Shown: one piece after another, positions 1-8,341 of the stretch
Numbering within the stretch: the first letter of the stretch is position 1
Layout: each line of letters begins with the position of its first letter
From: Paracoccaceae bacterium
GTDB taxonomy: Bacteria; Pseudomonadota; Alphaproteobacteria; Rhodobacterales; Rhodobacteraceae
NCBI GenBank assembly: GCA_030148745.1
Contig: JASBSV010000011.1
Span: 1-32,464 of the forward strand
Direction: 5' to 3'
Length of the DNA stretch: 32,464 bases
Notes under the pieces: model-generated
Database searches by the model: none
Told to the model about the DNA's origin: nothing
The model's input: the letters and a program-made list of their open reading frames with translations, nothing else
Made by a program: the position numbers and the translations under genes

Positions 1-2
1 CA

Positions 3-470
3 CTTGCCGTTGGGATCGGTCCGGGAAACTTTACCGGGATCCGCATATCCGTGGCCTCTGCGCGAGGGCTGTCGTTGTCGCTGGGCATTCCTGCGCATGG
101 CGTCTCAAGCCTTGAAGCTGCTGCCGAAGGCACCGAAGGGCCGGTTCTGGCCTGTCTGGACGCCCGGCGCGACAGTGTTTTCGTTCAGGGCTTTGGCGGT
201 GCCGGCCCTGCCCGACCGCAACACTTAAAGCTCGGCGATCTGGCCGATTTGCCGGTGCCCCCGGGTCTTACCTGTGTGGGCAGCGGCGCCGAAGTTGCCG
301 CCGCGGCGCTTGGGGCCACATCCGCCCCGCCCCGGTTCGGCCCTGCCGTGGCCATTGCCAGAATAGCGGCGCGGCGCGGCGCGAGCGATGTAACGCGCCC
401 CGCGCCGCTTTATCTGCGGGCGGCCGATGCCAAGCCGCCCTCAACCCCCGGCCCGGTTATCCTGCCATGA
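3..470 (+). CDS. tsaB: TsaB, tRNA threonylcarbamoyladenosine biosynthesis protein (5' end missing)
   Basis: The last 155 residues of TsaB; the start lies before the window. TsaB is the inactive Kae1/YgjD-like partner that pairs with TsaD in making the N6-threonylcarbamoyl group on A37 of ANN-decoding tRNAs in the cytoplasm. The frame opens directly with the family signature GIGPGNFTGIRI, followed by an ARGLSLSLGIP segment, both typical of the ASKHA fold of TsaB. The reading frame is open from base 3 and ends at a TGA that overlaps the ATG of the next gene (ATGA). The adjacent RimI-type acetyltransferase is the usual alphaproteobacterial partner, which supports the call. Confidence 0.9.
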   Translation, partial: LAVGIGPGNFTGIRISVASARGLSLSLGIPAHGVSSLEAAAEGTEGPVLACLDARRDSVFVQGFGGAGPARPQHLKLGDLADLPVPPGLTCVGSGAEVAAAALGATSAPPRFGPAVAIARIAARRGASDVTRPAPLYLRAADAKPPSTPGPVILP

Positions 471-886
471 CACCGAAGATGATGGCGCGTCTTCACGCGA
501 TTTCATTTGCCGGGACCCGCCCATGGTCTGACACTGAACTGACTGCGCTGATTGCGGCAAAGGGTGCTGTTTTGGTGAGCGCCGAGGCGGGCTTTGCCCT
601 GGGGCGCGTTGCCGCCGGCGAAGCGGAAATTCTGACCATTGCCGTTGATCCGGCCATGCGCCGGCAAGGGCATGGGGCCGCCTTGTTGGCTGAGCTGGAA
701 CAAAAGGCGGCCGCAGATGGCGCCGAGATGATTTTTCTGGAAGTTGCGGCCGACAACGCCGCCGCGCAGGCGCTTTACGCCGGCGCCGGGTACCGGCAAA
801 TCGGGCTCAGGCGGAACTATTACAAACGTGCGGGCACCGCCCCGGTTGATGCAATTGTTTTAAAAAAGAGCCTTATGTTGAAATAA
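467..886 (+). CDS. rimI: RimI-type GNAT N-acetyltransferase
   Basis: 139-residue GNAT protein. The family member RimI acetylates the N-terminal alanine of ribosomal protein S18, and other substrates are possible. The acetyl-CoA-binding motif A is visible as RRQGHGAALL at about residues 65-75, preceded by a beta strand (ILTIAVDP) and followed by FLEVAADNAAAQALYAGAGYR, the typical RimI C-terminal block. Start ATG overlaps the tsaB stop by 4 bases, so translation is probably coupled. The first three residues before MMAR are uncertain because an in-frame ATG pair follows. Substrate identity is inferred from family and neighbour only. Confidence 0.87.
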   Translation: MTPKMMARLHAISFAGTRPWSDTELTALIAAKGAVLVSAEAGFALGRVAAGEAEILTIAVDPAMRRQGHGAALLAELEQKAAADGAEMIFLEVAADNAAAQALYAGAGYRQIGLRRNYYKRAGTAPVDAIVLKKSLMLK

Positions 887-935
887 CGGGACGTCATTCG
901 GCTTATCCACAGGAAAAGGCCGAAAAACCCGACCT

Positions 936-983
936 TCAACAGGTTAAAACCTATTGACCCTTCCCGGCACCTCCGTCCTTAAT
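936..983 (+). promoter_or_regulatory. Candidate promoter and palindromic operator of the nucleoside transporter operon
   Basis: A 22-bp near-perfect palindrome occupies 936-957, with arms TCAACAGGTT and AACCTATTGA around a central AA (9 of 10 positions pair). It overlaps a possible -35 box TTGACC at 954-959. A weak -10 candidate CTTAAT lies at 978-983 after an 18-bp spacer. The start codon of the binding-protein gene is about 90 bp further. The palindrome is seen directly; promoter and operator roles are inferred. Confidence 0.38.
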
Positions 984-1072
984 TGCGGATGATCCGTGGC
1001 GATCTGCCTATAAAAACGGTACCGGGCGAAATAGCCCTGACAACACCGACAACCTAGAACCGGGAGAAACTC

Positions 1073-2071
1073 ATGACCCTGATGACCAAATTCTTCGGCG
1101 CTGCCGCCGCCGTTGCACTCAGTGCTGGTGCGGCTCTGGCCGATCCGGGCCTCATCATCGACCTTGGTGGCAAATTTGACAAATCCTTTAATGAGGCCGC
1201 GTATAACGGCGCCAAGCGCTGGATCGAAAAAACCGGCGGCAAATACAAAGAGACCGAGCTTCAGTCCGAGGCGCAGCGCGAACAGTCGATGCGCCGCATG
1301 GCCGAATCAGGTGCAAACCCCGTTGTCGTTCTTGGCTTTGCCAATGCCTCGACGCTTGACAAAGTCGCACCGGATTATCCGGACACCAAATTCGCGATCA
1401 TCGATATGGTGGTCGACCAGCCCAACGTCGAATCGATTGTCTTCACCGAACAGGAAGGCTCGTATCTGGTGGGTATGCTGGCCGGCATGGCCTCGAAAAC
1501 CGGCACGGTCTCCTTTGTCGGCGGCATGGATATTCCGCTGATCCGCCGCTTTGCCTGCGGCTATGCCCAGGGCGTAAAGGCAGTGAATCCCAAAGCCAAG
1601 ATCATCGAGAACATGACCGGTACAACCCCGGCTGCATGGAACGATCCGGTTAAAGGCGGTGAGATTACCCGCACCCAGATCAGCCAGGGTTCGGATGTTG
1701 TATATGCCGCTGCCGGCGGCACTGGCGTAGGCGTTCTGCAAACCGCCGCCGATGAGGGCATCCTGTCGATCGGCGTTGACAGCAACCAAAACTACCTGCA
1801 CCCGGGTAAGGTTCTGACCTCGATGATGAAGCGCGTCGACAATGCTGTTTTCGACGTATTTTCCAAAGGCGTGGACAACTTCGAGCCCGGGATCAAGGTT
1901 CTGGATCTGAAGGCCAATGGCGTTGGCTATGCTCTGGACCAGTATAACGAGAAGCTGATCACACCCGAGATGAAAGCCGCTGTCGAAGCCGCCAAGGCTG
2001 CGATCATCGCAGGCGACATCAAGGTGCATGATTACATGTCCGACGACAGCTGCCCCGTGGAAACGATGTAA
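1073..2071 (+). CDS. BMP-family ABC transporter substrate-binding protein (nucleoside uptake)
   Basis: 332-residue periplasmic binding protein of the BMP/PnrA-like family, which captures purine nucleosides or related ligands for ABC import. An N-terminal signal peptide is evident: a short hydrophobic stretch ending ALA before DPGLI, without a lipobox, so the mature protein is probably soluble. The early motif DLGGKFDKSFNEAAYNGA and the later VGFVGG-like TVSFVGGMDIP and GVDSNQNYLHPGKVLTSM segments are characteristic. A GGGAG ribosome site sits 8 bases before the chosen ATG; a second ATG lies three codons in. It heads a tight operon with ATPase, two permeases and purine nucleoside phosphorylase, which points to purine nucleosides as ligand. 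The exact ligand cannot be read from the sequence. Confidence 0.92.
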   Translation: MTLMTKFFGAAAAVALSAGAALADPGLIIDLGGKFDKSFNEAAYNGAKRWIEKTGGKYKETELQSEAQREQSMRRMAESGANPVVVLGFANASTLDKVAPDYPDTKFAIIDMVVDQPNVESIVFTEQEGSYLVGMLAGMASKTGTVSFVGGMDIPLIRRFACGYAQGVKAVNPKAKIIENMTGTTPAAWNDPVKGGEITRTQISQGSDVVYAAAGGTGVGVLQTAADEGILSIGVDSNQNYLHPGKVLTSMMKRVDNAVFDVFSKGVDNFEPGIKVLDLKANGVGYALDQYNEKLITPEMKAAVEAAKAAIIAGDIKVHDYMSDDSCPVETM

Positions 2072-2076
2072 GCCAC

Positions 2077-3651
2077 ATGGCGATGCAAACGACAGAAGGG
2101 CGGCCCGATGCGGCCGCCCTTTCCACTGAACCCGCGATCGAGCTTGTCGGCATCTCCAAGGCCTTCGGCCCCGTGCAGGCCAACAAGGACATCTCGATCC
2201 GCGTCATGCCGGGCACGATCCACGGCATCATCGGTGAAAACGGCGCAGGTAAATCGACCCTGATGTCGATCCTCTATGGTTTTTACAAAGCCGACGCCGG
2301 CGAGGTTTTGATCCGCGGCCAAAAGACCGAAATCCCCAACAGTCAGGCCGCAATCAGCGCCGGTATCGGCATGGTATTCCAGCACTTCAAACTGGTCGAG
2401 AATTTTACCGTTCTGGAAAATGTGGTTCTGGGCGCTGAAAGCGGCGCACGGCTGACGCCCTCATTGGCCAAAGCGCGCAAACTTCTGGTGGAACTGGCGC
2501 GTGAATACGAGCTGAACGTCAATCCTGACGCGCTGATCGAAGATATCGGCGTGGGCATGCAGCAACGGGTTGAGATCCTCAAAGCGCTCTATCGTCAGGC
2601 CGAGATCCTGATCCTTGATGAACCCACCGGGGTTCTGACCCCGGCCGAAGCCGATCACCTGTTCCGGATCCTCAAGGGGCTGAAAGAACAGGGAAAGACC
2701 ATCATCCTGATCACTCACAAACTGCGCGAGATCATGGAGGTCACCGATACCGTCAGCGTCATGCGCCGCGGCGAGATGACCGCCACCGTCAAAACCGCAG
2801 AAACCAGCCCCGAGCATCTGGCCGAGCTGATGGTTGGGCGCAAGGTTCTGCTGCGGGTCGATAAAAAACCCGCCACACCAGGCAAAACCGTTCTTGAGGT
2901 CGAAAACCTGTCGGTCACGGATATCGACGGGGTGCAGCGGCTGAAAGACGTCTGCCTCAACGTGCGCGCAGGCGAAATTCTGGGCGTCGCCGGAGTGGCA
3001 GGCAACGGCCAGTCCGAGCTTTTAGCCGCTTTGGGCGGCATCACGGCAGGCACGGGCCACGTGCGGCTGAACGGTGAAGAAATAGACCTGACCGGCCGGT
3101 TCTCGGATGGTCAGTCGCGCCGCGCCCGCGGCATTTCCCATGTTCCCGAGGACCGCCAGCGGCTTGGCCTGATCATGGATTTCATGGCATGGGAAAACAC
3201 CGCATTCGGCTATCATCATGACCCGGCCTATCAAAAATCCCGTCTGTTGATGGACAATGACGCGATCCGCGCCGACACCGCCAAAAAGATGGAGCGTTTC
3301 GACGTTCGCCCCCCCGATCCGCGCCTGAAAGCCAAAAGCTTTTCCGGCGGCAATCAGCAAAAGCTGGTTCTGGCCCGCGAAATCGAACGCAACCCGGATC
3401 TTTTGCTGGTCGGCCAGCCAACGCGCGGGGTCGATATCGGGGCTATCGAGTTCATCCATCAGCAAATCGTGGCGCTTCGCGATCAGGGCAAGGCGATCCT
3501 TCTGGTCTCGGTCGAGCTTGACGAAATCCTATCGCTGTCGGACCGGATTGCGGTGATGTTTGACGGCCAGATCATGGGCGAACGATTGCCAGCACAGACT
3601 GACGAAAAAGAGCTGGGCATGATGATGGCCGGGATGCTGAAGGGGGGCTGA
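2077..3651 (+). CDS. ABC transporter ATP-binding protein, double domain (nucleoside importer)
   Basis: 524-residue fusion of two ABC ATPase domains, the usual form in BMP-linked importers. Domain 1 has Walker A GENGAGKST (about residues 53-61), Q-loop VFQHFKL, an atypical signature IGVGMQQRVEI, and Walker B ILILDEPTGVLTP. Domain 2 begins near residue 270. Its P-loop is degenerate (GVAGNGQSEL, without GKS/T), but it has a good signature FSGGNQQKLVLARE, and its Walker B carries glycine where Asp is expected (LLLVGQPTRGVD). One functional and one impaired site is common in this sugar/nucleoside-type class. The gene begins 5 bases after the binding-protein stop with no clear ribosome site and ends 1 base before the first permease. 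Confidence 0.93.
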   Translation: MAMQTTEGRPDAAALSTEPAIELVGISKAFGPVQANKDISIRVMPGTIHGIIGENGAGKSTLMSILYGFYKADAGEVLIRGQKTEIPNSQAAISAGIGMVFQHFKLVENFTVLENVVLGAESGARLTPSLAKARKLLVELAREYELNVNPDALIEDIGVGMQQRVEILKALYRQAEILILDEPTGVLTPAEADHLFRILKGLKEQGKTIILITHKLREIMEVTDTVSVMRRGEMTATVKTAETSPEHLAELMVGRKVLLRVDKKPATPGKTVLEVENLSVTDIDGVQRLKDVCLNVRAGEILGVAGVAGNGQSELLAALGGITAGTGHVRLNGEEIDLTGRFSDGQSRRARGISHVPEDRQRLGLIMDFMAWENTAFGYHHDPAYQKSRLLMDNDAIRADTAKKMERFDVRPPDPRLKAKSFSGGNQQKLVLAREIERNPDLLLVGQPTRGVDIGAIEFIHQQIVALRDQGKAILLVSVELDEILSLSDRIAVMFDGQIMGERLPAQTDEKELGMMMAGMLKGG

Positions 3652-3652
3652 A

Positions 3653-4750
3653 ATGGACACGATGCCGAAATGGGCGGATGTCATTCTGATCCCGCTGATC
3701 AACTTGATTCTGGCTCTTCTGGTCTCGGGCCTTGTGGTCCTCTATATCGGTGAAAACCCGATCGAAGCGATTGGCATCCTGCTTGACGGCGCTGTCGGAT
3801 CGACCCGTGGCTGGGGCTATACGCTCTTTTACGCCACCAATTTCATCTTTACCGGCCTTGCTGTTTCGGTGGCCTTTCATGCCCGCCTGTTCAACATCGG
3901 CGGCGAAGGGCAGGCGGCAATTGGCGGTCTGGGCGTCGCGCTGGTTAGCCTTTCTGTCAACTGGCCGCACTGGACGGTGGCCCTGCCCTTTGCGATCCTT
4001 GGCGGAGCGGTCTTTGGGGCCGCATGGGCGGCCATTCCCGCCTATCTGCAGGCCCGCCGGGGCAGCCACATCGTGATTACCACGATCATGTTCAATTTTA
4101 TCGCCTCGGCGCTTTTGGTCTATCTTCTGGTGAATGTGCTGAAGGTTCCCGGCTCGATGGCGCCGGAGACCGCAGCCTTTCCCAAGGGCGCACACCTGCC
4201 CAATGCCTATGAGGTGCTGGGCTGGTTCGGGATCCCGTTCAACAAATTTGCGCCACTGAACATCGCCTTTCTTCTGGCGGTGATCTGTTGTTTCGGGGTT
4301 TGGGCGCTGATCTGGCGGACACGGCTTGGCTATGAGATCCGCGCCTATGGCCACTCCGAAGCGGCGGCGGTCTATGCCGGCATCCGCCCTTTCCGTATCA
4401 CCATGATCGCCATGCTGATTTCCGGGGCGCTGGCCGGGCTGATGGGGATCAACGCGGTCATGGGCGAAGCCGAGCGTCTGGTCATAGACAGCGTTCAGGG
4501 CGCCGGTTTTGTCGGCATCGCAGTGGCGCTTATGGGCCGTTCGCATCCTCTGGGAGTATTTCTTGCCGCCATCCTTTTCGGCATTCTGACCCAGGGCGGT
4601 ATCGAGCTTGAGTTCGAGATCCCCGCCGTCAGTCGCGAGATGATCCTTGTCATTCAGGCCTTGGTGATCCTCTTTACCGGGGCGCTTGAGAACATGGTCA
4701 GGATGCCGGTTGAAAAGCTGTTTCTGAGACTGAAGAAAAAGGCCGGGTGA
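3653..4750 (+). CDS. ABC transporter permease, first subunit (nucleoside importer)
   Basis: 365-residue integral membrane permease of the BPD_transp_2 type, with many hydrophobic segments across its length. The conserved FNIGGEGQAAIGGLG block (about residues 80-95), a GSHIVITTIMFNFIA segment, and the cytoplasmic GYEIRAYGHSEAAAVYAGI region that contacts the ATPase are all visible. It starts one base after the ATPase stop and its TGA overlaps the next gene, so all three are translated together. It forms a heteromeric channel with the following permease. Confidence 0.93.
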   Translation: MDTMPKWADVILIPLINLILALLVSGLVVLYIGENPIEAIGILLDGAVGSTRGWGYTLFYATNFIFTGLAVSVAFHARLFNIGGEGQAAIGGLGVALVSLSVNWPHWTVALPFAILGGAVFGAAWAAIPAYLQARRGSHIVITTIMFNFIASALLVYLLVNVLKVPGSMAPETAAFPKGAHLPNAYEVLGWFGIPFNKFAPLNIAFLLAVICCFGVWALIWRTRLGYEIRAYGHSEAAAVYAGIRPFRITMIAMLISGALAGLMGINAVMGEAERLVIDSVQGAGFVGIAVALMGRSHPLGVFLAAILFGILTQGGIELEFEIPAVSREMILVIQALVILFTGALENMVRMPVEKLFLRLKKKAG

Positions 4751-5715
4751 TGGATTTTCTGACGCTTCTGCAAATCCTCGATTCGACGCTTCGCCTGGCC
4801 ACGCCCCTGTTGCTGGCCTGTCTGGCGGGGCTGTTCAGTGAACGTTCGGGCATTTTTGACATCGGGCTGGAAGGCAAGATGCTGATCGCCGCCTTCTTTT
4901 CCGCCGCCATCGCCGCCACCACCGGCTCGGTCTGGATCGGGCTCATGGCGGGAATTTCCGCCTCGGTCGTTCTGGCGCTTTTGCATGGGCTCGCCTCGAT
5001 CACCTTTCGCGGTGATCAGTTGATCTCGGGCGTTGCCATCAACTTTCTGGCCGCCGGCCTTACGGTCCTTATTTCCGAGGACTGGTTTCAGCAGGGCGGG
5101 CGAACGCCGCAACTGTCGGGCGCGGCCCGGTTCAACCCGATCACCCTGCCTCTGACCGATACGATCGGGGCAATTCCGGTGATCGGCCCGATCTATACCG
5201 AGGTTTTGTCCGGGCATACGATCCTTGTCTATCTGGCGCTGCTGGCAGTGCCGCTGACATGGTATGTCCTGTTTCGAACCCGTTTCGGCCTGCGCCTGCG
5301 CGCTGTGGGTGAAAACCCCGGCGCTGTGGATACCGCCGGCGTGTCGGTAACCCGGCTTCGCTATACGGCGGTTATCATCGCGGGCATTCTTTGCGGTCTG
5401 GCCGGCGCCTATCTCTCCACCGGGTTTTCGGCAGGCTTTGTCAAGGAAATGTCGGCCGGGCGCGGCTTTATCGCGCTGGCCGCGCTGATATTCGCAAAAT
5501 GGCGCCCCTGGCAGGCGCTTGGCGCAACGCTTCTGTTTGGCCTGCTGGACGCGCTTGGCACGCGGTATCAGAACATTGATATTCTGGGCGTCAATCTTCC
5601 GGTGCAATTCATGCAGGCCCTACCCTATATCCTGACCGTCATCATCCTGGCCGGATTTGTCGGCAAGGCCATCCCACCCCGCGCCGGAGGCGAGCCTTAT
5701 GTCAAAGAACGCTGA
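4750..5715 (+). CDS. ABC transporter permease, second subunit (nucleoside importer)
   Basis: 321-residue membrane permease, partner of the preceding subunit. It has the family block FDIGLEGKMLIAAFFSA (about residues 38-55), the ATPase-contact loop GLRLRAVGENPGAVDTAGV, and a GFIALAALIFAKWRP segment near the C-terminus. ATG at 4750 overlaps the preceding TGA by one base; a GTG immediately before it (4747) is an alternative start that would add one residue. The 3' end overlaps the phosphorylase gene by 17 bases. The substrate is inferred to be nucleosides from the operon. Confidence 0.92.
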   Translation: MDFLTLLQILDSTLRLATPLLLACLAGLFSERSGIFDIGLEGKMLIAAFFSAAIAATTGSVWIGLMAGISASVVLALLHGLASITFRGDQLISGVAINFLAAGLTVLISEDWFQQGGRTPQLSGAARFNPITLPLTDTIGAIPVIGPIYTEVLSGHTILVYLALLAVPLTWYVLFRTRFGLRLRAVGENPGAVDTAGVSVTRLRYTAVIIAGILCGLAGAYLSTGFSAGFVKEMSAGRGFIALAALIFAKWRPWQALGATLLFGLLDALGTRYQNIDILGVNLPVQFMQALPYILTVIILAGFVGKAIPPRAGGEPYVKER

Positions 5716-6505
5716 GGCGCTGGCACAGCAGATCCGCGGCATTGCAGGGCCGGAACCTGTTGCGGCCGGTCTGATCCTTGGCTCGGGCCTTGGTCATCTG
5801 GCCGATGGGATCGACGGCACCGCAATCGCTTACAGCGATCTGGCGGGATTCCCGCAACCCGGCGTGTCGGGCCATAACCCAAAACTGGTGATTGGCGATC
5901 TGGAAGGTGTGCGGGTCGCGATCTTTGGCGGACGGGCGCATTACTATGAAAGCGGGCGCGGCGATGCGATGCGCCTGCCGCTTGAGGTTTTGCGCGCATT
6001 GGGCGCCGGGCAGCTTCTGGTGACCAACGCCGCCGGCTCTACCCGGACCGATATTGCCCCCGGTGATTTGATGCTTTTGTCAGATCACATCAATTTTTCG
6101 GGCCGAAACCCCCTGATTGGCGAGCTGACGGACGCGCGTTTTGTGCCGATGACGGAGGCTTATGATCCGCAGATGCGCGCCGCGCTGCGCGATGCCGCCC
6201 TGGCCGAGGATATCGCCCTGCCCGAAGGCGTCTATGCCTGGTATTCGGGCCCGTCGTTTGAAACCCCCGCTGAAATCCGGGCGATCCGCACATTGGGCGC
6301 GGATGCGGTGGGAATGTCGACCGTCCCCGAGGTGATACTGGCCCGTTTTCTTGGGCTGCGGGTGGCGGCGATATCGACCATCACCAATATGGCGGCGGGG
6401 ATGAGCGATGAAAACATCAGCCATGAACACACCAAGGCGATGGCCCCGATCGGCGCGCGGAAACTGGAAAAAATTCTGCGACGGTTCCTTCACAACCAGC
6501 ATTAG
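5699..6505 (+). CDS. punA: Purine nucleoside phosphorylase
   Basis: 268-residue trimeric-class purine nucleoside phosphorylase. It cleaves purine (deoxy)ribonucleosides with phosphate to free base and (deoxy)ribose-1-phosphate in the cytoplasm. Visible family motifs: phosphate-loop GLILGSGLGHLA near the N-terminus, GGRAHYYESG, VTNAAGSTR, the base-site YSGPSFETPAEIRAIRTLGADAVGMSTVPE with its conserved Glu, and ITNMAAGMS with the Asn expected to bind the purine. A clear GGAGG lies 8 bases upstream of the ATG and decides the start. The gene overlaps the second permease, linking nucleoside import to breakdown. Whether xanthosine is also used cannot be seen. Confidence 0.93.
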   Translation: MSKNAEALAQQIRGIAGPEPVAAGLILGSGLGHLADGIDGTAIAYSDLAGFPQPGVSGHNPKLVIGDLEGVRVAIFGGRAHYYESGRGDAMRLPLEVLRALGAGQLLVTNAAGSTRTDIAPGDLMLLSDHINFSGRNPLIGELTDARFVPMTEAYDPQMRAALRDAALAEDIALPEGVYAWYSGPSFETPAEIRAIRTLGADAVGMSTVPEVILARFLGLRVAAISTITNMAAGMSDENISHEHTKAMAPIGARKLEKILRRFLHNQH

Positions 6506-6576
6506 TTTGCTACAAAGAGCCCAGCGCGCGATAATGTGACCTGCTGCGGGCAAAAAGGCTGACATTCGATCCGATT

Positions 6577-6611
6577 TGTCGCAGGTTACCCCCTATCAGT
6601 TGCCTGCGACA
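6577..6611. repeat. Inverted repeat with 9-bp perfect arms
   Basis: Arms TGTCGCAGG (6577-6585) and CCTGCGACA (6603-6611) are perfect complements separated by 17 bases, in the gap between punA and the TauE permease. The second arm is followed by TTTTG, so it could be a weak terminator of the nucleoside operon. It could also be an operator for the permease pair that starts 38 bp downstream. The repeat is seen; its role is not known. Confidence 0.45.
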
Positions 6612-6648
6612 TTTTGTAATCCACTGCCACGTCTTTGGAATTCTGCAC

Positions 6649-7572
6649 ATGCAAATTTATCTCCCTATTGCCGAGGTGTCGGTCAATATCTTCCTGCTAA
6701 TCGGTTTGGGGGGTGTCGTCGGTATTTTGAGCGGCATGTTCGGCGTCGGCGGCGGGTTCTTGATAACGCCACTGTTGTTTTTCATCGGCATTCCGCCTGC
6801 TGTCGCTGTCGCCACCGGCGCAAATCAGATCGTCGCATCTTCTTTTTCCGGCGTCTTGGCCCATTTCAGGCGACGGACCGTCGATCTGAGAATGGGTTTT
6901 GTTTTGCTGATCGGCGGCCTGATCGGCGCCGCTTTCGGCGTGCAGGTGTTCAACATTCTCAAAGCTCTGGGTCAGGTCGACCTATTGGTACAGCTGAGCT
7001 ATGTCGTCTTTCTGGGCATCATCGGCACGCTGATGCTGATCGAAAGCCTGAACGCCATCCGCAAATCCAAACGCCCACCGGCACCGCGCGCCAAGCGGGG
7101 CAGCCGCCCTTGGATACAAAAACTGCCGTTCAAAATGCGGTTTCGCACCTCGGGCCTTTATATTTCGGCAATCCCGCCGCTGATTGTCGGCCTTGCCGTG
7201 GGGGTACTCGCGGCCATCATGGGTGTGGGCGGCGGCTTCATCATGGTTCCTGCGATGATCTATATTCTGGGCATGCCGACGAAGGTCGTTGTTGGCACCT
7301 CACTGTTTCAGATCATCTTTGTAACCGCCTTCACCACCATTTTGCACGCAACGACAAACTATACCGTCGATATGCCGCTGGCGCTGGTCCTGATCGTCGG
7401 CGGTGTGATCGGGGCGCAGTTTGGCACCCAGATGGGCCTGCGCCTGAAGGCCGAGCAATTGCGCATTCTTCTGGCACTGCTGGTCATCGTGGTTTGCGGA
7501 AAGCTGGCGCTGGATCTGCTGCTGCAACCGGCCGAGCCCTACTCTGTCTCAGTCGTCGGAGCCAGCCAGTGA
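6649..7572 (+). CDS. TauE/SafE family sulfite/anion exporter permease
   Basis: 307-residue membrane protein of the TauE/SafE (DUF81) family, associated with export of sulfite, sulfoacetate or similar anions. The two halves each carry the internal repeat signature: GMFGVGGGFLITPLLFF-type near residue 25 and IMGVGGGFIMVPAMIYI-type near residue 190. About eight hydrophobic segments surround a charged cytoplasmic loop rich in Lys, Arg and Pro (about residues 140-160). There is no strong ribosome site before the ATG. The stop overlaps the next gene (GTGA), whose TIGR02186 product is a frequent companion of such permeases in alphaproteobacteria. The transported ion is unknown. Confidence 0.88.
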   Translation: MQIYLPIAEVSVNIFLLIGLGGVVGILSGMFGVGGGFLITPLLFFIGIPPAVAVATGANQIVASSFSGVLAHFRRRTVDLRMGFVLLIGGLIGAAFGVQVFNILKALGQVDLLVQLSYVVFLGIIGTLMLIESLNAIRKSKRPPAPRAKRGSRPWIQKLPFKMRFRTSGLYISAIPPLIVGLAVGVLAAIMGVGGGFIMVPAMIYILGMPTKVVVGTSLFQIIFVTAFTTILHATTNYTVDMPLALVLIVGGVIGAQFGTQMGLRLKAEQLRILLALLVIVVCGKLALDLLLQPAEPYSVSVVGASQ

Positions 7573-8327
7573 TCCGTTTTGTCATTGCCCTGCTGCTGTT
7601 GACCAGTGCCGCCGCCCGCGCCGAAGAGGTGGTTGCCGCCCTGTCGCAAAATCGCGTCTCGATCACCGCCAATTTTGACGGCTCGGAAATTCTGGTCTTC
7701 GGGGCGATCAAATACGAACGCCCGCCTGAACAGATTGAGCCGCTGGATGTCATCATCACCCTGTCGGGCCCCGAACAACGGGTGGTGGTCCGCCGCAAGC
7801 AAAAGGTGGCGGGGATCTGGATCAACACGCGCGCCGTAGAAGTTGATCAGGCGCCCAGCTTTTATGCCATTTCCACAACCCGCGCTCTGAACGATATTCT
7901 AGCCGCGACCGAAGATCTGCGCCACAAAATATCGATCCCCCGCGCGATCCGCTCGGTCGGGGCGCCGTCCAATGTCGCCAATTCGGCGGCCTTCACCAAG
8001 GCGCTGATACGTATCCGCGAGGCGAACAAGCTTTACAAACTGCAGGAATATGAAACCGTTCTATTCGACGGCACCCTGTTCCGGACCAATTTCTCGCTGC
8101 CGTCGAACCTTGTCGAAGGGATCTATACAACGCGGATCTTCCTGACGCGGAACAAACGCGTGGTGGGCACCTACAAGACTTTCATCAATGTCCGCAAAGT
8201 CGGCTTTGAACGCTGGATCTATAATCTGGCGCGGCGGCAGCCGCTGATCTACGGCATCATGTCGATTATGATCGCCATCGCCGCCGGCTGGACCGCCTCA
8301 GCGTTCTTCCGTTATCTGCGCAGCTGA
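7569..8327 (+). CDS. TIGR02186 family membrane-anchored protein
   Basis: 252-residue protein of the alphaproteobacterial TIGR02186 family, function unknown. An N-terminal signal peptide (hydrophobic IRFVIALLLLTSAAARA before EEVVAALS) leads into a large periplasmic region rich in beta strands. A C-terminal transmembrane segment follows (ISIMIAIAAGWTASAFF-like, about residues 230-247). The GTG start at 7569 overlaps the permease TGA by 4 bases. The same frame is open further upstream, but that stretch only shadows the permease and begins mid-gene, so the start is placed here. The tight coupling suggests a periplasmic partner of the permease; that is inference. Confidence 0.8.
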   Translation: MIRFVIALLLLTSAAARAEEVVAALSQNRVSITANFDGSEILVFGAIKYERPPEQIEPLDVIITLSGPEQRVVVRRKQKVAGIWINTRAVEVDQAPSFYAISTTRALNDILAATEDLRHKISIPRAIRSVGAPSNVANSAAFTKALIRIREANKLYKLQEYETVLFDGTLFRTNFSLPSNLVEGIYTTRIFLTRNKRVVGTYKTFINVRKVGFERWIYNLARRQPLIYGIMSIMIAIAAGWTASAFFRYLRS

Positions 8328-8341
8328 TTGCCCGGGCGGGG

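Noticed and set aside
3572-4546. 324-codon frame antisense to the first permease
   Set aside because: Basic, low-complexity product with no homology pattern; the permease frame carries known motifs.
6576-7568. Upstream part of the TIGR02186 frame, open through the TauE gene
   Set aside because: It only overlaps the permease in another frame and looks unlike protein; the real start is the GTG at 7569 with signal peptide.
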